DNA from: Kitasatospora sp. GP82
GTDB taxonomy: Bacteria; Actinomycetota; Actinomycetes; Streptomycetales; Streptomycetaceae
Length of the DNA stretch: 64,000 bases
Direction of reading: 5' to 3'
NCBI RefSeq assembly: GCF_029892105.1
Contig: NZ_JARZAJ010000007.1
Coordinates: 1 to 64,000 of the forward strand
Of this stretch, positions 34,498 through 43,129 are shown piece by piece; within the stretch, counting starts at the first letter, position 1, and each line of letters begins with the position of its first letter. Under the pieces are notes generated by a model that worked only from the letters and a program-made list of their open reading frames with translations, was not told where the DNA came from and did no database searches. A program made the translations under genes and the position numbers.

Positions 34498-36477
34498 GTG
34501 TTGTATCGAGAGCGAATTCGCAGGCTGATTCCCGGCCTGGCAACCGTGGTGGTGGCGACCTCATTGTTCATTGCCACCCGGGCCTCGGTCGCCGTGGCCG
34601 GCACCGAGGAGACCGCCACGCAGTACGCGTTCCAGGAAATGCCCATCGCCATGCCGGCCGGGTACGACTCGCAGCCCATGCGCACGGTCCGCGACGTGAA
34701 CCCGTCCTACCAGAAGATCCGCTCCTGGGTCTCCTCGGTCGGTGCCGGCATCGCCATCAACGACCTGACCGGGCACGGCCTCGCCGACGGCATGTGCATC
34801 GTCGACACCCGCACCAACCAGGTCGTGGTGACCTACACGCCGACCGCCCGGGAGGCGGACCGATTCACCCCGTTCGTCCTGAACCCGGCCCCGCTCCCGG
34901 TCGATGACACCATGGCGCCCACCGGCTGCACCCCCGGGGACTTCACCGGCGACGGCCGGATGGGCCTGCTGGTCACCTACTGGGGACGGACCCCGATCCT
35001 GTTCCTGCCGAAGGCCGACGCCACCACCCCGTCCGCGACCTCGTACGTCCCGCGCGAGCTGGTGCCCTCGACCTCCGCCGACGGCCGGTACCACGGCCCG
35101 CGCTGGAACACCGACGCCGACTACGTGGGCGACCTGGACGGCAGCGGGCACCCCTCGATCGTGATCGGGAACTACTTCCCCGAGTCGGATGTGCTCGACC
35201 CGCACGGGCTGAACAACGTGCAGATGAACAACTCGCTGTCCAATGCGAAGAACGCCGGCGGCGACCATGTGCTGCGCTGGGTCAGCGCGGCCTCGGGCAC
35301 CGCGCCGCAGGCCAACTTCGTCGAGGAGAAGGACGCGATGTCCTTCAACGCCTCCAGCGGCTGGACGCTCGCCATCGCCGGCGCCGACCTGACCGGCGAG
35401 GGCCTGCCCGACTTGTACATCGCCAACGACTTCGGGCACAGCCACCTGCTCTACAACCGGTCCACGCCGGGCCACATCCGGTTCACCGAGGCCACCGGGC
35501 AGCGCACCGCGACCACACCCAAGTCCTTTGTGCTCGGCAAGGGTTCGTTCAAGGGCATGGGCGTCGACTTCGGTGACCTCAACCACAACGGCAAGTTCGA
35601 CATGATGGTCAGCAACATCACCGAAGCCTGGGGCCTGGAGGAGAGCAACTTCCTCTGGATCAACCAGGCCAAGGACAACGCCGACATGCGCCGCCAACTG
35701 AGCAGCGGCGTCGCGCCGTTCACCCAGGAGGCGCAGCAGAAGGGCGTGGCCTGGACCGGCTGGTCCTGGGACACCAAGATGGCCGACTTCCGCAACTCCG
35801 GCAACCTCGAGGTGCTCCAGGCCGACGGGTTCGTCAAGGGCCGCACCAACCGCTGGCCGTGGCTGCAGGAGATGGCCATGACCAACGACGACCTGCTGTC
35901 GAACCCCGCCATGTGGCCCAACGTCCAGCCCGGCGACGACATCTCCGGCGACGACGCGATCGCCTTCTACGCGAAGTCCGCCAACGGCAAGTACGTGAAC
36001 ATCAGCAAGCAACTCGGCATCGCGGTGCCTACGCCGACCCGCTCCATCGCGACCGGCGACACCACCGGCAGCGGTCTGCTCGACTTCGCCGTGGCCCGCC
36101 AGTGGGGGCCGCCGGCCTTCTACGCCAACAAGTCGCCGGACCCGGGCCACTACCTGAACCTGCGGCTGTACCGCCCGGCCGGTGACAACGACCCCGAGAT
36201 GGGGCTGGTGAACACCGGCACCCCCGCCTACGGCGCCACTGTGCGGATCACCACGCCGGCCGGCTCCCAGGTCTCGCAGCTCGACGGCGGCAGCGGCCAC
36301 GGCGGCTTCCGGAGCTTTGACGTGCACTTCGGACTCGGCGGCTACCAGGGCCCGGTGACCGTGCAGCTGTGCTGGCGGGACAACAGCGGCGCCATGCACG
36401 AGCAGTCCGAGCAGCTCACCCCTGGCACCCACTCGCTCATGCTGACCAGTGCCGCCAAGGAGGTTCCGAACCGATGA
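34498..36477 (+). CDS. unbV: UnbV: secreted FG-GAP/ASPIC-domain enediyne cassette protein
   Basis: A 659-residue exported protein. A signal peptide covers about residues 1-38 (RRLIPGLATVVVATSLFIATRASVAVAG). The body is built of FG-GAP/VCBS calcium-binding propeller blades, seen as GDLDGSGHPSIVIGN, ADLTGEGLPDLYIANDFGH, GDLNHNGKFDMMVSN and GDTTGSGLLDFAV. The C-terminus is the ASPIC/UnbV domain (GATVRITTPAGSQVSQLDGGSGHG). Its role in enediyne assembly is unknown, though it is a cassette constant. The GTG at 34498 after GGAGAGG is chosen. Its stop overlaps the unbU start (ATGA). Confidence 0.93.
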   Translation: MLYRERIRRLIPGLATVVVATSLFIATRASVAVAGTEETATQYAFQEMPIAMPAGYDSQPMRTVRDVNPSYQKIRSWVSSVGAGIAINDLTGHGLADGMCIVDTRTNQVVVTYTPTAREADRFTPFVLNPAPLPVDDTMAPTGCTPGDFTGDGRMGLLVTYWGRTPILFLPKADATTPSATSYVPRELVPSTSADGRYHGPRWNTDADYVGDLDGSGHPSIVIGNYFPESDVLDPHGLNNVQMNNSLSNAKNAGGDHVLRWVSAASGTAPQANFVEEKDAMSFNASSGWTLAIAGADLTGEGLPDLYIANDFGHSHLLYNRSTPGHIRFTEATGQRTATTPKSFVLGKGSFKGMGVDFGDLNHNGKFDMMVSNITEAWGLEESNFLWINQAKDNADMRRQLSSGVAPFTQEAQQKGVAWTGWSWDTKMADFRNSGNLEVLQADGFVKGRTNRWPWLQEMAMTNDDLLSNPAMWPNVQPGDDISGDDAIAFYAKSANGKYVNISKQLGIAVPTPTRSIATGDTTGSGLLDFAVARQWGPPAFYANKSPDPGHYLNLRLYRPAGDNDPEMGLVNTGTPAYGATVRITTPAGSQVSQLDGGSGHGGFRSFDVHFGLGGYQGPVTVQLCWRDNSGAMHEQSEQLTPGTHSLMLTSAAKEVPNR

Positions 36478-37463
36478 CCGCAGCCTCGACGACCGCCGCG
36501 TCCCCCACACCGGCCAAGCGCGACCCGCGCTACCTGGCCCTGCGGAACTTCGCGATGTCCATCACCGTCTTCAACATCTTCGGCTACACCCTGCTGGGCT
36601 TCGAACAGCCCTGGCTGTGGCCGATCATCTCGGTGCTCTTCGCCTACACCGTCGAGATCGTCTTCGAGCTCATCAGTGCCTGGGCCCAGCGGCGCACGGC
36701 CCGCTTCCTCGGCAACGGCATGCGCGGCGTGTACGAGTTCCTGCTGCCGGCGCATATCACCGGCACCGCCATGAACATGCTGTTCTACGGCAACAACCAG
36801 CTGCTCCCGGTGCTCTTCGGCGTGTTCGTCGGCGTGGCCGGCAAGCACGCGCTCCAGGCGCCCATCGCCGGCCGGATGCGGCACTTCATGAACCCGTCCA
36901 ACTTCGGCATCACCCTCTCGCTGCTCTGCTTCGGCTCCTGGGCGAGCATCGCCCCGCCGTACGAGTTCACCGAGAACGCGAACACCTTCTTCCGGGTCGC
37001 CATCCCGCTGATCATCGCGACCGCCGGGACCGTGATCAACTCCATGCTCACCAAGAAGGTCCCGCTGATCGTCGGCTGGCTCGGCGGGTTCGTGATCCAG
37101 GCGCTGCTCCGGCATTGGATCTGGCACGTCGCGATCTTCTCGGCCCTCGGTCCGATGAGCGGAGTCGCCTTCGTGCTGTTCACCAACTACATGATCACCG
37201 ACCCGGGCACCACGCCGTTCAAGGGGCGCAACCAGTTCATGTTCGGCGCGTCGGTCGCCATGGCCTACGGCGTCCTGATGCTGTTCAACGTCGTCTACAC
37301 CCTGTTCTTCGCGACCAGCCTGGTCTGCCTCCTGCGCGGCCTCGGCTGGTGGGCCGCTCATCTGATCAAGCGTCAGCGCAACCAGGGCAGCTCCGGCGCC
37401 GTACCGGCCGCCCACCCGGCCGAAGTCGGCAACCCCCAGGGCCCCAGGGCCATGGCAGCCTGA
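36474..37463 (+). CDS. unbU: UnbU: RnfD-like integral membrane enediyne cassette protein
   Basis: A 329-residue membrane protein, the partner of UnbL and UnbV in all warhead cassettes. About eight hydrophobic helices can be traced, starting near FAMSITVFNIFGYTLLGF and PWLWPIISVLFAYTVEIVFELIS. Others lie near NNQLLPVLFGVFVGVAG and VAIPLIIATAGTVINSM. It resembles the RnfD/NqrB type of electron-transfer subunit, which carries covalent flavin. The segment ITDPGTTPFKGRNQFMFGA recalls the flavin-site region D-P-x-T-S/T. Function in enediyne formation is unproven. AAGGAGG stands before the ATG. A hairpin terminator follows the stop. Confidence 0.93.
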   Translation: MTAASTTAASPTPAKRDPRYLALRNFAMSITVFNIFGYTLLGFEQPWLWPIISVLFAYTVEIVFELISAWAQRRTARFLGNGMRGVYEFLLPAHITGTAMNMLFYGNNQLLPVLFGVFVGVAGKHALQAPIAGRMRHFMNPSNFGITLSLLCFGSWASIAPPYEFTENANTFFRVAIPLIIATAGTVINSMLTKKVPLIVGWLGGFVIQALLRHWIWHVAIFSALGPMSGVAFVLFTNYMITDPGTTPFKGRNQFMFGASVAMAYGVLMLFNVVYTLFFATSLVCLLRGLGWWAAHLIKRQRNQGSSGAVPAAHPAEVGNPQGPRAMAA

Positions 37464-37473
37464 TCCCGCCTCC

Positions 37474-37507
37474 GCCGTACGTGCGCCCACTCGGACGCAC
37501 GTACGGC
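37474..37507 (+). terminator. Hairpin terminator after unbU
   Basis: A perfect 12-bp stem (GCCGTACGTGCG and its complement) with a 10-base loop begins 11 bases after the unbU stop. It marks the probable end of the enediyne operon. Confidence 0.8.
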
Positions 37508-37647
37508 CTGCTTCCTGGGCCAGGTGCACCCCGGGCAGCGCGGGCCGGTCGTAGAACCTCACCCGGCGGGCGAAGTCCTCCAGGCTCACGTCCCACTGCG
37601 GGGCCCAGCCGACGCACGAACGGCTGCGCCCCGTCCTGCCGGCCTGG

Positions 37648-38871
37648 TCAGGGTTGCGACTGAAGGAGCACCTGCTGGAGTTCGGCGGTGCACATCATGT
37701 AGCCGTCCGGGGCCGGCAGGCGTTCCAGGTAGTGGGCGAGGTCCGCACCCAGCGCGAACACCCTCACCGGGGTACCCGCGGCACGCGCGGACTCCACCAC
37801 CCTCCGCACTCCGTCCATGACGGCCGGGTGCCGGGTCTGGTAGGAATCGGCCACCAGGTGGTTGCTCCGGTCCGCGGCGAGGTAGAACTGCACCAGGTCC
37901 TTCGTGCCGACGAACAGCTCGCTGGCGCCCGCGGCGCAGATCGCCGTGGTGGCGTGCACCGCCGCGGGCGTCTCGATGAACGCGGACACGGGCACGTCGA
38001 CCGGCAGCTCAAGGCGCGCCCTGAGCTGGGCGAACTCCTCCGCATCGTTGAGGAACGGAACCGAGAGGTGCACTCGGCCCGCATCGACACCGAGCTGCTT
38101 GCGCAGGGACCCGAGCACGGCGTGCAGCGCGTCCCCGTAGGAGGTCGAACCCAGCAGCCAGCGTGCGCCGTGCAGGCCCAGTTCGGGGTTCGGTTCGACC
38201 GCAACCGGGGCCAGCTCGGTGACGCCGGCGGCGTGGTCGGAGCGGAGGTCGAGAAGCCTCAGGACCAGCCGTTGGCCGGGCAGGAGCGCCTCGACGAAGG
38301 TGCACAGCCGGTCCGCGACGGCCCGCCCGTAGACCGCGATGTCTGCAGGGCCGCCGTCCAGGGAGTCGAGCGGACGCAGGCCCGCCGCCAGGCAGAGGAA
38401 CTCCTCCCGGATGAAGAAGGAGTCGACCCGCTTCGCGTTCGGCCCGCACGAGTTGATCGTGTGGATGTCCTGCAGGTCCGCGATGACCGCACACGCCGAG
38501 CCGAGATCGTCCAGCGAGGAACTCCCGGCCCCTGAGCCCGGGGCCCCGGCACTCGTGTCGGACCCGATGACGATCGACTGGCTCTCCAGGTGCAGCGTCA
38601 CTTCGCCGACCAGGTCGGCGAGATCCGCCTGGTCGACGCGGAGCACGGGTATTCCCCTGCCACGGCAGATGGACTGCATGTGGCCGGTCAGCCCGCCCGA
38701 ACTGCAGACGACCGCACGCGCCACCACGATCGCTTCGTACAGACCCGCTTCGAGGGAAGGGGCGACGAGGATGGATCCGTTGAGTGGACTTCTTGTGCGG
38801 TTACAGGTACCTCGTAACACACTCTGTGTACCACCGGTTAATAGGGATCCCTGAATCCGTCGCCCGTTCAA
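37648..38871 (-). CDS. Degenerate PEP-utilising protein (swivel plus PEP-barrel, no nucleotide domain)
   Basis: A 407-residue protein with two parts of PEP synthase or PTS enzyme I. A phosphohistidine swivel domain (about 30-105) has His64 in GGLTGHMQSICRGRGIPV. A PEP-binding TIM barrel follows, with EPNPELGLHGARWLL, VHLSVPFLNDAEEF and VSAFIETPAAVHATTAICAAGASELFVGTKDLVQFYLAADRSN. Key barrel residues are changed: the Arg of GLR/GWR is His, the Asn of GTND is Lys, and the catalytic Cys of CGE is absent (RVFALGADLA). No ATP-grasp or HPr-binding domain is present. It starts at TTG 38871, touching the stop of the upstream gene, whose last codons hold GGAGGA. Confidence 0.75.
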   Translation of the reverse strand: MNGRRIQGSLLTGGTQSVLRGTCNRTRSPLNGSILVAPSLEAGLYEAIVVARAVVCSSGGLTGHMQSICRGRGIPVLRVDQADLADLVGEVTLHLESQSIVIGSDTSAGAPGSGAGSSSLDDLGSACAVIADLQDIHTINSCGPNAKRVDSFFIREEFLCLAAGLRPLDSLDGGPADIAVYGRAVADRLCTFVEALLPGQRLVLRLLDLRSDHAAGVTELAPVAVEPNPELGLHGARWLLGSTSYGDALHAVLGSLRKQLGVDAGRVHLSVPFLNDAEEFAQLRARLELPVDVPVSAFIETPAAVHATTAICAAGASELFVGTKDLVQFYLAADRSNHLVADSYQTRHPAVMDGVRRVVESARAAGTPVRVFALGADLAHYLERLPAPDGYMMCTAELQQVLLQSQP

Positions 38872-40755
38872 CTAGTCCTCCAGATATTCGGCGTTCGCCA
38901 TCCCCAGTTGTCGACGCAGCTGCCGTGGCGTCACGGAGACGTCAGTGAGTCGTTCGACGGCGGCCCGGTTGACGACCGCCCTCATCAGGTGGTCACGCCG
39001 GGAGGCATCCATCGGAAGGGCCGGAAGTTCGCCTATGTCCCGGATACAGGCGCCCAACCGGGAATCGAGCAGTTCCCGCTCACTTCGAGCACGCGTGGCC
39101 AACCTCCTCACCTCCAGGGCCACAGCCTCCTCGAATCCGACCAGGGCCGCTTCCTCTATATTGCCGACATGGCCATGGTATTGAGCCATGTCTTGAGCCA
39201 GACCGTCTTCATGTAGTTCCAGTTGCTCGATCGCGCGCGCGGCGACCGCGATTGACTGGTTCTTGATGGCAGCGAGATTGAAGGCGAACGCGCCGGTTCG
39301 GCCGTTCCGCACGATCTCGTCGCCCTCTCTCAGCACGCCGACTGCGGAGATCGGGCCGGCCGGCTCCCCGCCGGGGCTCAGCAGCGCCCCCTGTTCGTCG
39401 ACCTCCAAGCCGCGCCCGGTGCGCTCGTGGGGTACCGTGATCCCCCTCCTGAGGAGATTCCTCCAGAGCGACTGGCCGACCCTGCTGTAGTCCGACTCCC
39501 TTCCGAAGTTGGACACCACCAGGTCGGCCTCGATGGCGTGTTTCTCCTCCGGCGCCGCGACCGAGACGACCAGCCGCCCCGACTCCGTCGGCGTGATCCC
39601 CTCCACGTTGCCGACGACCAGCTTCACCGTCCCGTCCGCCGGATGCATCGCGCGCTCGATGATCGCCATGGTGTACTCCACCGCGCCGACCCGGAACGCG
39701 GCTATCGCGGTACCGAACTCGTCCAGCAGGCGTCGCAGTTCCCCGGAGGGAATCCGCTCGATGGCCTCGGGAAGATGCGGCTCCCACGCCTTGGCGACCC
39801 GCTCCGCAACCACCACCGGGTCGACTTCGGGGTGGTCCCGGACGACCGTCGAGCACGCCGTCTCCCACTCGGCCCGAACCCGGGCAAGGAACTCCTCACG
39901 ATTCCGGTACGGCTCCAGCAGTGCTTTCGGGCAGGGCAGTTGTAACACTCCGTGCTCGTGGCCGCCGGGGTATGTCCGGAACATCGTCCCCGTCTTGGAG
40001 ATCAGATGGATCCTCCCGGTGTGGCCCTGGCGCAGCAGAAGACCCGCCGAGTCGTACGCGCTCAGCACGGATCCGACGATCGCGACGGTCGCCTCGGGTG
40101 GGAGTGCCACGAGCTTCCGGACGCCGGCCGCGGAGTACGGGTTCCGCACGAAGGACGCGTGCGCGAGTGCCTCGGCGGCGAAGGGCGGCTCCCTGAGTTC
40201 GAGGCCGGTCGCGAGAACGACGTGTTCGGCGAACAGCACGGTCGGTTCCGGGCCCTGCCCGGCCTCGAGACCGCTCGCAGACAGCTGTCGCACCGTCACC
40301 TCGACCCCTGCGGAGCGTACTTCCATGTCGACTGCCTCGCCGTCCGCTTCGACAAGTCCGACGCCGGGACAGGCTTCCCGCCTGGCCTCGGCCAGCCGAT
40401 CGATCAGGTAGTCCTGGAAGATCCGTCGGGGCGCCGGGCCCTGCTCGACGAACTCGAGCTCGGCCCAGGGCGCCGGCCAGTCCCGGCGGTCGGCCTCGAG
40501 GTTGGCCCAGCGGACGAAGTCGTGGACGTCCTCCCGGAACACCGACATCCGACCCGCCTGGATGTTGAACACATGGTCCCAGGGGTTGCCGTCCCGGTGG
40601 TAGGCGACGCCGGCGGACCGGTAGTCGGAACGCCGCTCGAGCAGGACGATCTCGAGCGGCCTGCGCGCGAAGCGGAGCAGTCGAATCGCCGTGGCGGTGC
40701 CGGCCAGGCCCGCCCCGACTATGAGCACTCTTGGGCATATGCCTGTTCGACTCAT
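38872..40755 (-). CDS. Large FAD/NAD(P)-binding protein (YdhS/lysine-N-oxygenase-like fold)
   Basis: A 627-residue flavoprotein. The N-terminal FAD loop is VLIVGAGLAGTATAIRLLRF (residues 10-29). The motif VAYHRDGNPWDHVFNIQAGRMSVFREDVHDFVRW is typical of FAD-NAD(P)-binding proteins of the YdhS group. An NAD(P) loop reads VAIVGSVLSAYDSAGLLLRQG, with Ser where Gly is usual. A C-terminal helical extension of about 130 residues follows the FAD C-terminal segment TGAFAFNLAAIKNQSIAVAARAI. The ATG at 40755 follows GGGGAGG. The PEP-utilising protein begins directly at its stop, so the two make one operon of unknown purpose. Confidence 0.8.
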   Translation of the reverse strand: MSRTGICPRVLIVGAGLAGTATAIRLLRFARRPLEIVLLERRSDYRSAGVAYHRDGNPWDHVFNIQAGRMSVFREDVHDFVRWANLEADRRDWPAPWAELEFVEQGPAPRRIFQDYLIDRLAEARREACPGVGLVEADGEAVDMEVRSAGVEVTVRQLSASGLEAGQGPEPTVLFAEHVVLATGLELREPPFAAEALAHASFVRNPYSAAGVRKLVALPPEATVAIVGSVLSAYDSAGLLLRQGHTGRIHLISKTGTMFRTYPGGHEHGVLQLPCPKALLEPYRNREEFLARVRAEWETACSTVVRDHPEVDPVVVAERVAKAWEPHLPEAIERIPSGELRRLLDEFGTAIAAFRVGAVEYTMAIIERAMHPADGTVKLVVGNVEGITPTESGRLVVSVAAPEEKHAIEADLVVSNFGRESDYSRVGQSLWRNLLRRGITVPHERTGRGLEVDEQGALLSPGGEPAGPISAVGVLREGDEIVRNGRTGAFAFNLAAIKNQSIAVAARAIEQLELHEDGLAQDMAQYHGHVGNIEEAALVGFEEAVALEVRRLATRARSERELLDSRLGACIRDIGELPALPMDASRRDHLMRAVVNRAAVERLTDVSVTPRQLRRQLGMANAEYLED

Positions 40756-40950
40756 GGTAAAGCCTCCCCGTTGAACGGTGGGAACCCGGCTCTGCTGTCT
40801 CACGCCGGGCGCAAGGGCTGCTGACGGAGTGTGACTCCGAATGAAAGAAGTGCTGTCCGGACCGAGGCGGTCCGTCCTTTCCAGGGACTGATCACCGGCA
40901 ATGCGGACGCGGATTGTCCGGGCACAAGGCTAGGGGCAATGCCGGTGACT

Positions 40951-41145
40951 TCAGGTCCTGTCGTGCTGGGCGATGATGGGTGTTGCTGGTTCTGGTGGTG
41001 GCCGGTTGCGGTGTTGGGCGCGTCTGAGGGGCCAGTTGGACATCTTGCGTTTGATGACGCGGGGCAGGCCCGTTGACGTCGTTCGGGTAGCAGGCGTTCG
41101 GTGATCTCAGCCAGGGTGCGGGGCATGGCCTGGCCGGAGTGGGAT
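40951..41145 (-). pseudogene. C-terminal remnant of an IS4-type transposase, frameshifted
   Basis: The minus strand encodes TLAEITERLLPERRQRACP and then, one frame over, RVIKRKMSNWPLRRAQ up to a TGA at 40951-40953. From memory this is the C-terminal wording of IS4-family transposases common in Streptomyces. The join falls in a run of C, where one missing base explains the shift. No N-terminal catalytic DDE part and no clear terminal inverted repeat are present, so only a decayed tail remains. It lies in the 580-bp gap between the FAD protein and a TetR gene. Confidence 0.65.
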
Positions 41146-41336
41146 CCCCACAGATCCGGGAGGTCGCGTGGAGGAAGCCCAGGTGCCCGCCGGCGCCGCC
41201 GGCCTCGGAAGTCGGCGGGAAGCGCGAGGCGGATCGGCTGCGGCATTCGGCTGCTCCCCGGTGGCGAATCACTAATATGAGTCAAGCTCATGTCAGTTAT
41301 TCGCTCGCGGAACGCCAGATGCGGCACAGTGGACGC

Positions 41337-41999
41337 ATGAAGGCGCAGACGGACGGTCAGGAACGGACCGAAGCACGTAACGCGACGCGTCGTCGGCCGG
41401 TGCAGCGGCGCAGCCTCGAGCGCTACGAGCGCCTGCTCGACGCCTGCGCGGACCTGCTGGACGAGCTCGGCGCCGGAGCGCTCACCACCAAGGAGGTGGC
41501 CCAGCGCGCCCAGGTGCCGATCGGCACCCTCTACCAGTTCTTCTCCGGCAAGGAGAGCCTGCTCGCCGCCCTCGCCGAACGGAACCTGGACCGCTATCTC
41601 GACCGGCTGGCCCGCCGTCTGGACGCCGAGGCCCCACAGGGCGTGGGCGGTTTCGTCGACCTGGCCGTCGAGGAGTTCGTCGCCATGAAGCGCGCCGTGC
41701 CCGGCTTCGGCCACGTGGACTTCGGCCTGGTCGAGCGGCTCCCCGAGGGTGTCAGCGACGACCTGCACCTGCTGGACGACGACCTCGACAACAACGCCGC
41801 CGTCGCCCTGCGCCTGAAGACCCTGGCCGGTGGGCTCCTCGACACCCCCGGCTTCCCGGTCGCGCTACGGGTGGCGATGGAGTGCGCCGACGCCGTCCTC
41901 AAGCTGGCCTTCCGCTGCGACCCGGACGGCGACCCGGCCCTGATCGCCGAGGCCAAGCGCCTGCTCCGCTGCTATCTGGCCGACCACCTGCCGGCCTGA
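41337..41999 (+). CDS. TetR family transcriptional regulator
   Basis: A 220-residue regulator. The HTH segment reads RYERLLDACADLLDELGAGALTTKEVAQRAQVPIGTLYQFFSGKESLLAAL, with the typical GTLYxFF recognition-helix end. The C-terminal part has a TetR ligand domain with MKRAVPGFGHVDFGLVERLPEG. In-frame starts at 41277 and 41319 exist; ATG 41337 is chosen for its fit to family length, but it lacks a strong ribosome site. It is divergent from the FAD/PEP-protein operon and may control it. Confidence 0.83.
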   Translation: MKAQTDGQERTEARNATRRRPVQRRSLERYERLLDACADLLDELGAGALTTKEVAQRAQVPIGTLYQFFSGKESLLAALAERNLDRYLDRLARRLDAEAPQGVGGFVDLAVEEFVAMKRAVPGFGHVDFGLVERLPEGVSDDLHLLDDDLDNNAAVALRLKTLAGGLLDTPGFPVALRVAMECADAVLKLAFRCDPDGDPALIAEAKRLLRCYLADHLPA

Positions 42000-42148
42000 T
42001 CGCACCCGGTCCGGCCGGGCCGCAACCGGAGCACGGCATTGCGGCCATCCGGATCACGCCGCACAGTGGAAGACGGGACGGCCACCTGCCTCGCTGGTGG
42101 CAGACCGGTCGCCCGCCAGTACAGCCCGCACTCCCCAGGGAGCAGATC

Positions 42149-42343
42149 ATGCATGCTGCGGTAGGTGACCAGCTCCACATCCACAGCAGGTCCGTCGGAA
42201 TGGTGGATCAGAAGGGCAAGATCATCGAGGTGCGCGGATCCGACGGCGAACCCCCGTACCTGGTCCGCTTCGAGGACGGTCACACGGGTCTGATCTACCC
42301 GGGCCCCGACTGCAACATCGAGCACGAGGAAGCGATCCGGTAA
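42149..42343 (+). CDS. DUF1918 domain protein
   Basis: A 64-residue protein made almost wholly of a DUF1918 SH3-like barrel: AAVGDQLHIHSRSVGMVDQKGKIIEVRGSDGEPPYLVRFEDGHTGLIYPGPDCNIEH. Members are common and small in actinomycetes and have no known role. The start at 42149 has GGGAGCAG upstream. It lies 54 bases before the DedA gene on the same strand, probably in one transcript. The reading frame extends further upstream, but that part is poor coding sequence. Confidence 0.88.
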   Translation: MHAAVGDQLHIHSRSVGMVDQKGKIIEVRGSDGEPPYLVRFEDGHTGLIYPGPDCNIEHEEAIR

Positions 42344-42397
42344 CCACGACCGAGCACGCGTAACCACAACCGAGCACGCGGCCAGGAGCATCAGACC

Positions 42398-43129
42398 ATG
42401 CCGGCGCCGCCTCTCCCGGGCCCGCTGGCCCACCTGGCTCCGCTGCTGGACAGCTACGGCTATCCGGCGGTCGGAGCCCTGGTCTTCCTGGACAACTGCG
42501 CCGTCCCGGTGCCCGGCCAGACCATCCTGGTGCTGGCCGCCGTCTACGCGGGCACCGGGCGGCTGAGCATCGCCGGCGTGGCCACGATCGCCGTACTCGC
42601 CGCCGTCGCCGGGCACTGCACCGGCTATCTGATCGGCCGCACCGGCGGCCTGGGACTGCTCCACCGCTGGGGCCGCTATCTGCTGATCACCGAGGAGCGG
42701 TTGCAGCGGGCGGATCGTTTCTTCGGTCGGCACGGCCCCAAGGTGGTCGCGGTGGCCCGCTTCATCGACGGTCTGCGGCAGACCGGCGGAATCATCGCGG
42801 GCGCCGCCGAGCTGGACTTTCGCCGCTTCTTCGTCGCCGATGTGATCGGCGGCTTGCTCTGGGTCGGCGCCTGGGCCTCGATCGGTTATGTCGCGGGCTC
42901 CGACATCGGCCCGCTGTACAGCCGCGCGCTGCACTACCAGCTCGTCCTGCTGATCGCCGTGGGGGCTGCGGTCGTGGCGGCGGTGGCGGTGAGACTGCTG
43001 CGCCGCCGCCGCAGGCCCGGCAAGGACGGGCCCGGCAGCGAGGGCGACGGCGACGGCAGCGGAGGCGGCAGCACCGGAAGCGACGGCGCTCAGGGGCGCA
43101 GCGAGATCACCTCGAACGGCGACGCATAG
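42398..43129 (+). CDS. DedA family membrane protein
   Basis: A 243-residue DedA/SNARE-associated-domain membrane protein, a family linked to lipid scrambling and proton-dependent undecaprenyl-phosphate recycling. Features include FLDNCAVPVPGQTILVLAAVYAG near residues 29-51, GHCTGYLIGRTGG near 70-82, and FFGRHGPKVVAVARFIDGLRQTGGIIAGAAELDFRRFF, the conserved arginine-bearing re-entrant region. The usual family R-x-x-P-x-x-R is altered to RFIDGLRQTGG. The C-terminal tail is Arg-, Gly- and Asp-rich. Its last 40 bases overlap the tail of the convergent PIG-L gene. Confidence 0.9.
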   Translation: MPAPPLPGPLAHLAPLLDSYGYPAVGALVFLDNCAVPVPGQTILVLAAVYAGTGRLSIAGVATIAVLAAVAGHCTGYLIGRTGGLGLLHRWGRYLLITEERLQRADRFFGRHGPKVVAVARFIDGLRQTGGIIAGAAELDFRRFFVADVIGGLLWVGAWASIGYVAGSDIGPLYSRALHYQLVLLIAVGAAVVAAVAVRLLRRRRRPGKDGPGSEGDGDGSGGGSTGSDGAQGRSEITSNGDA

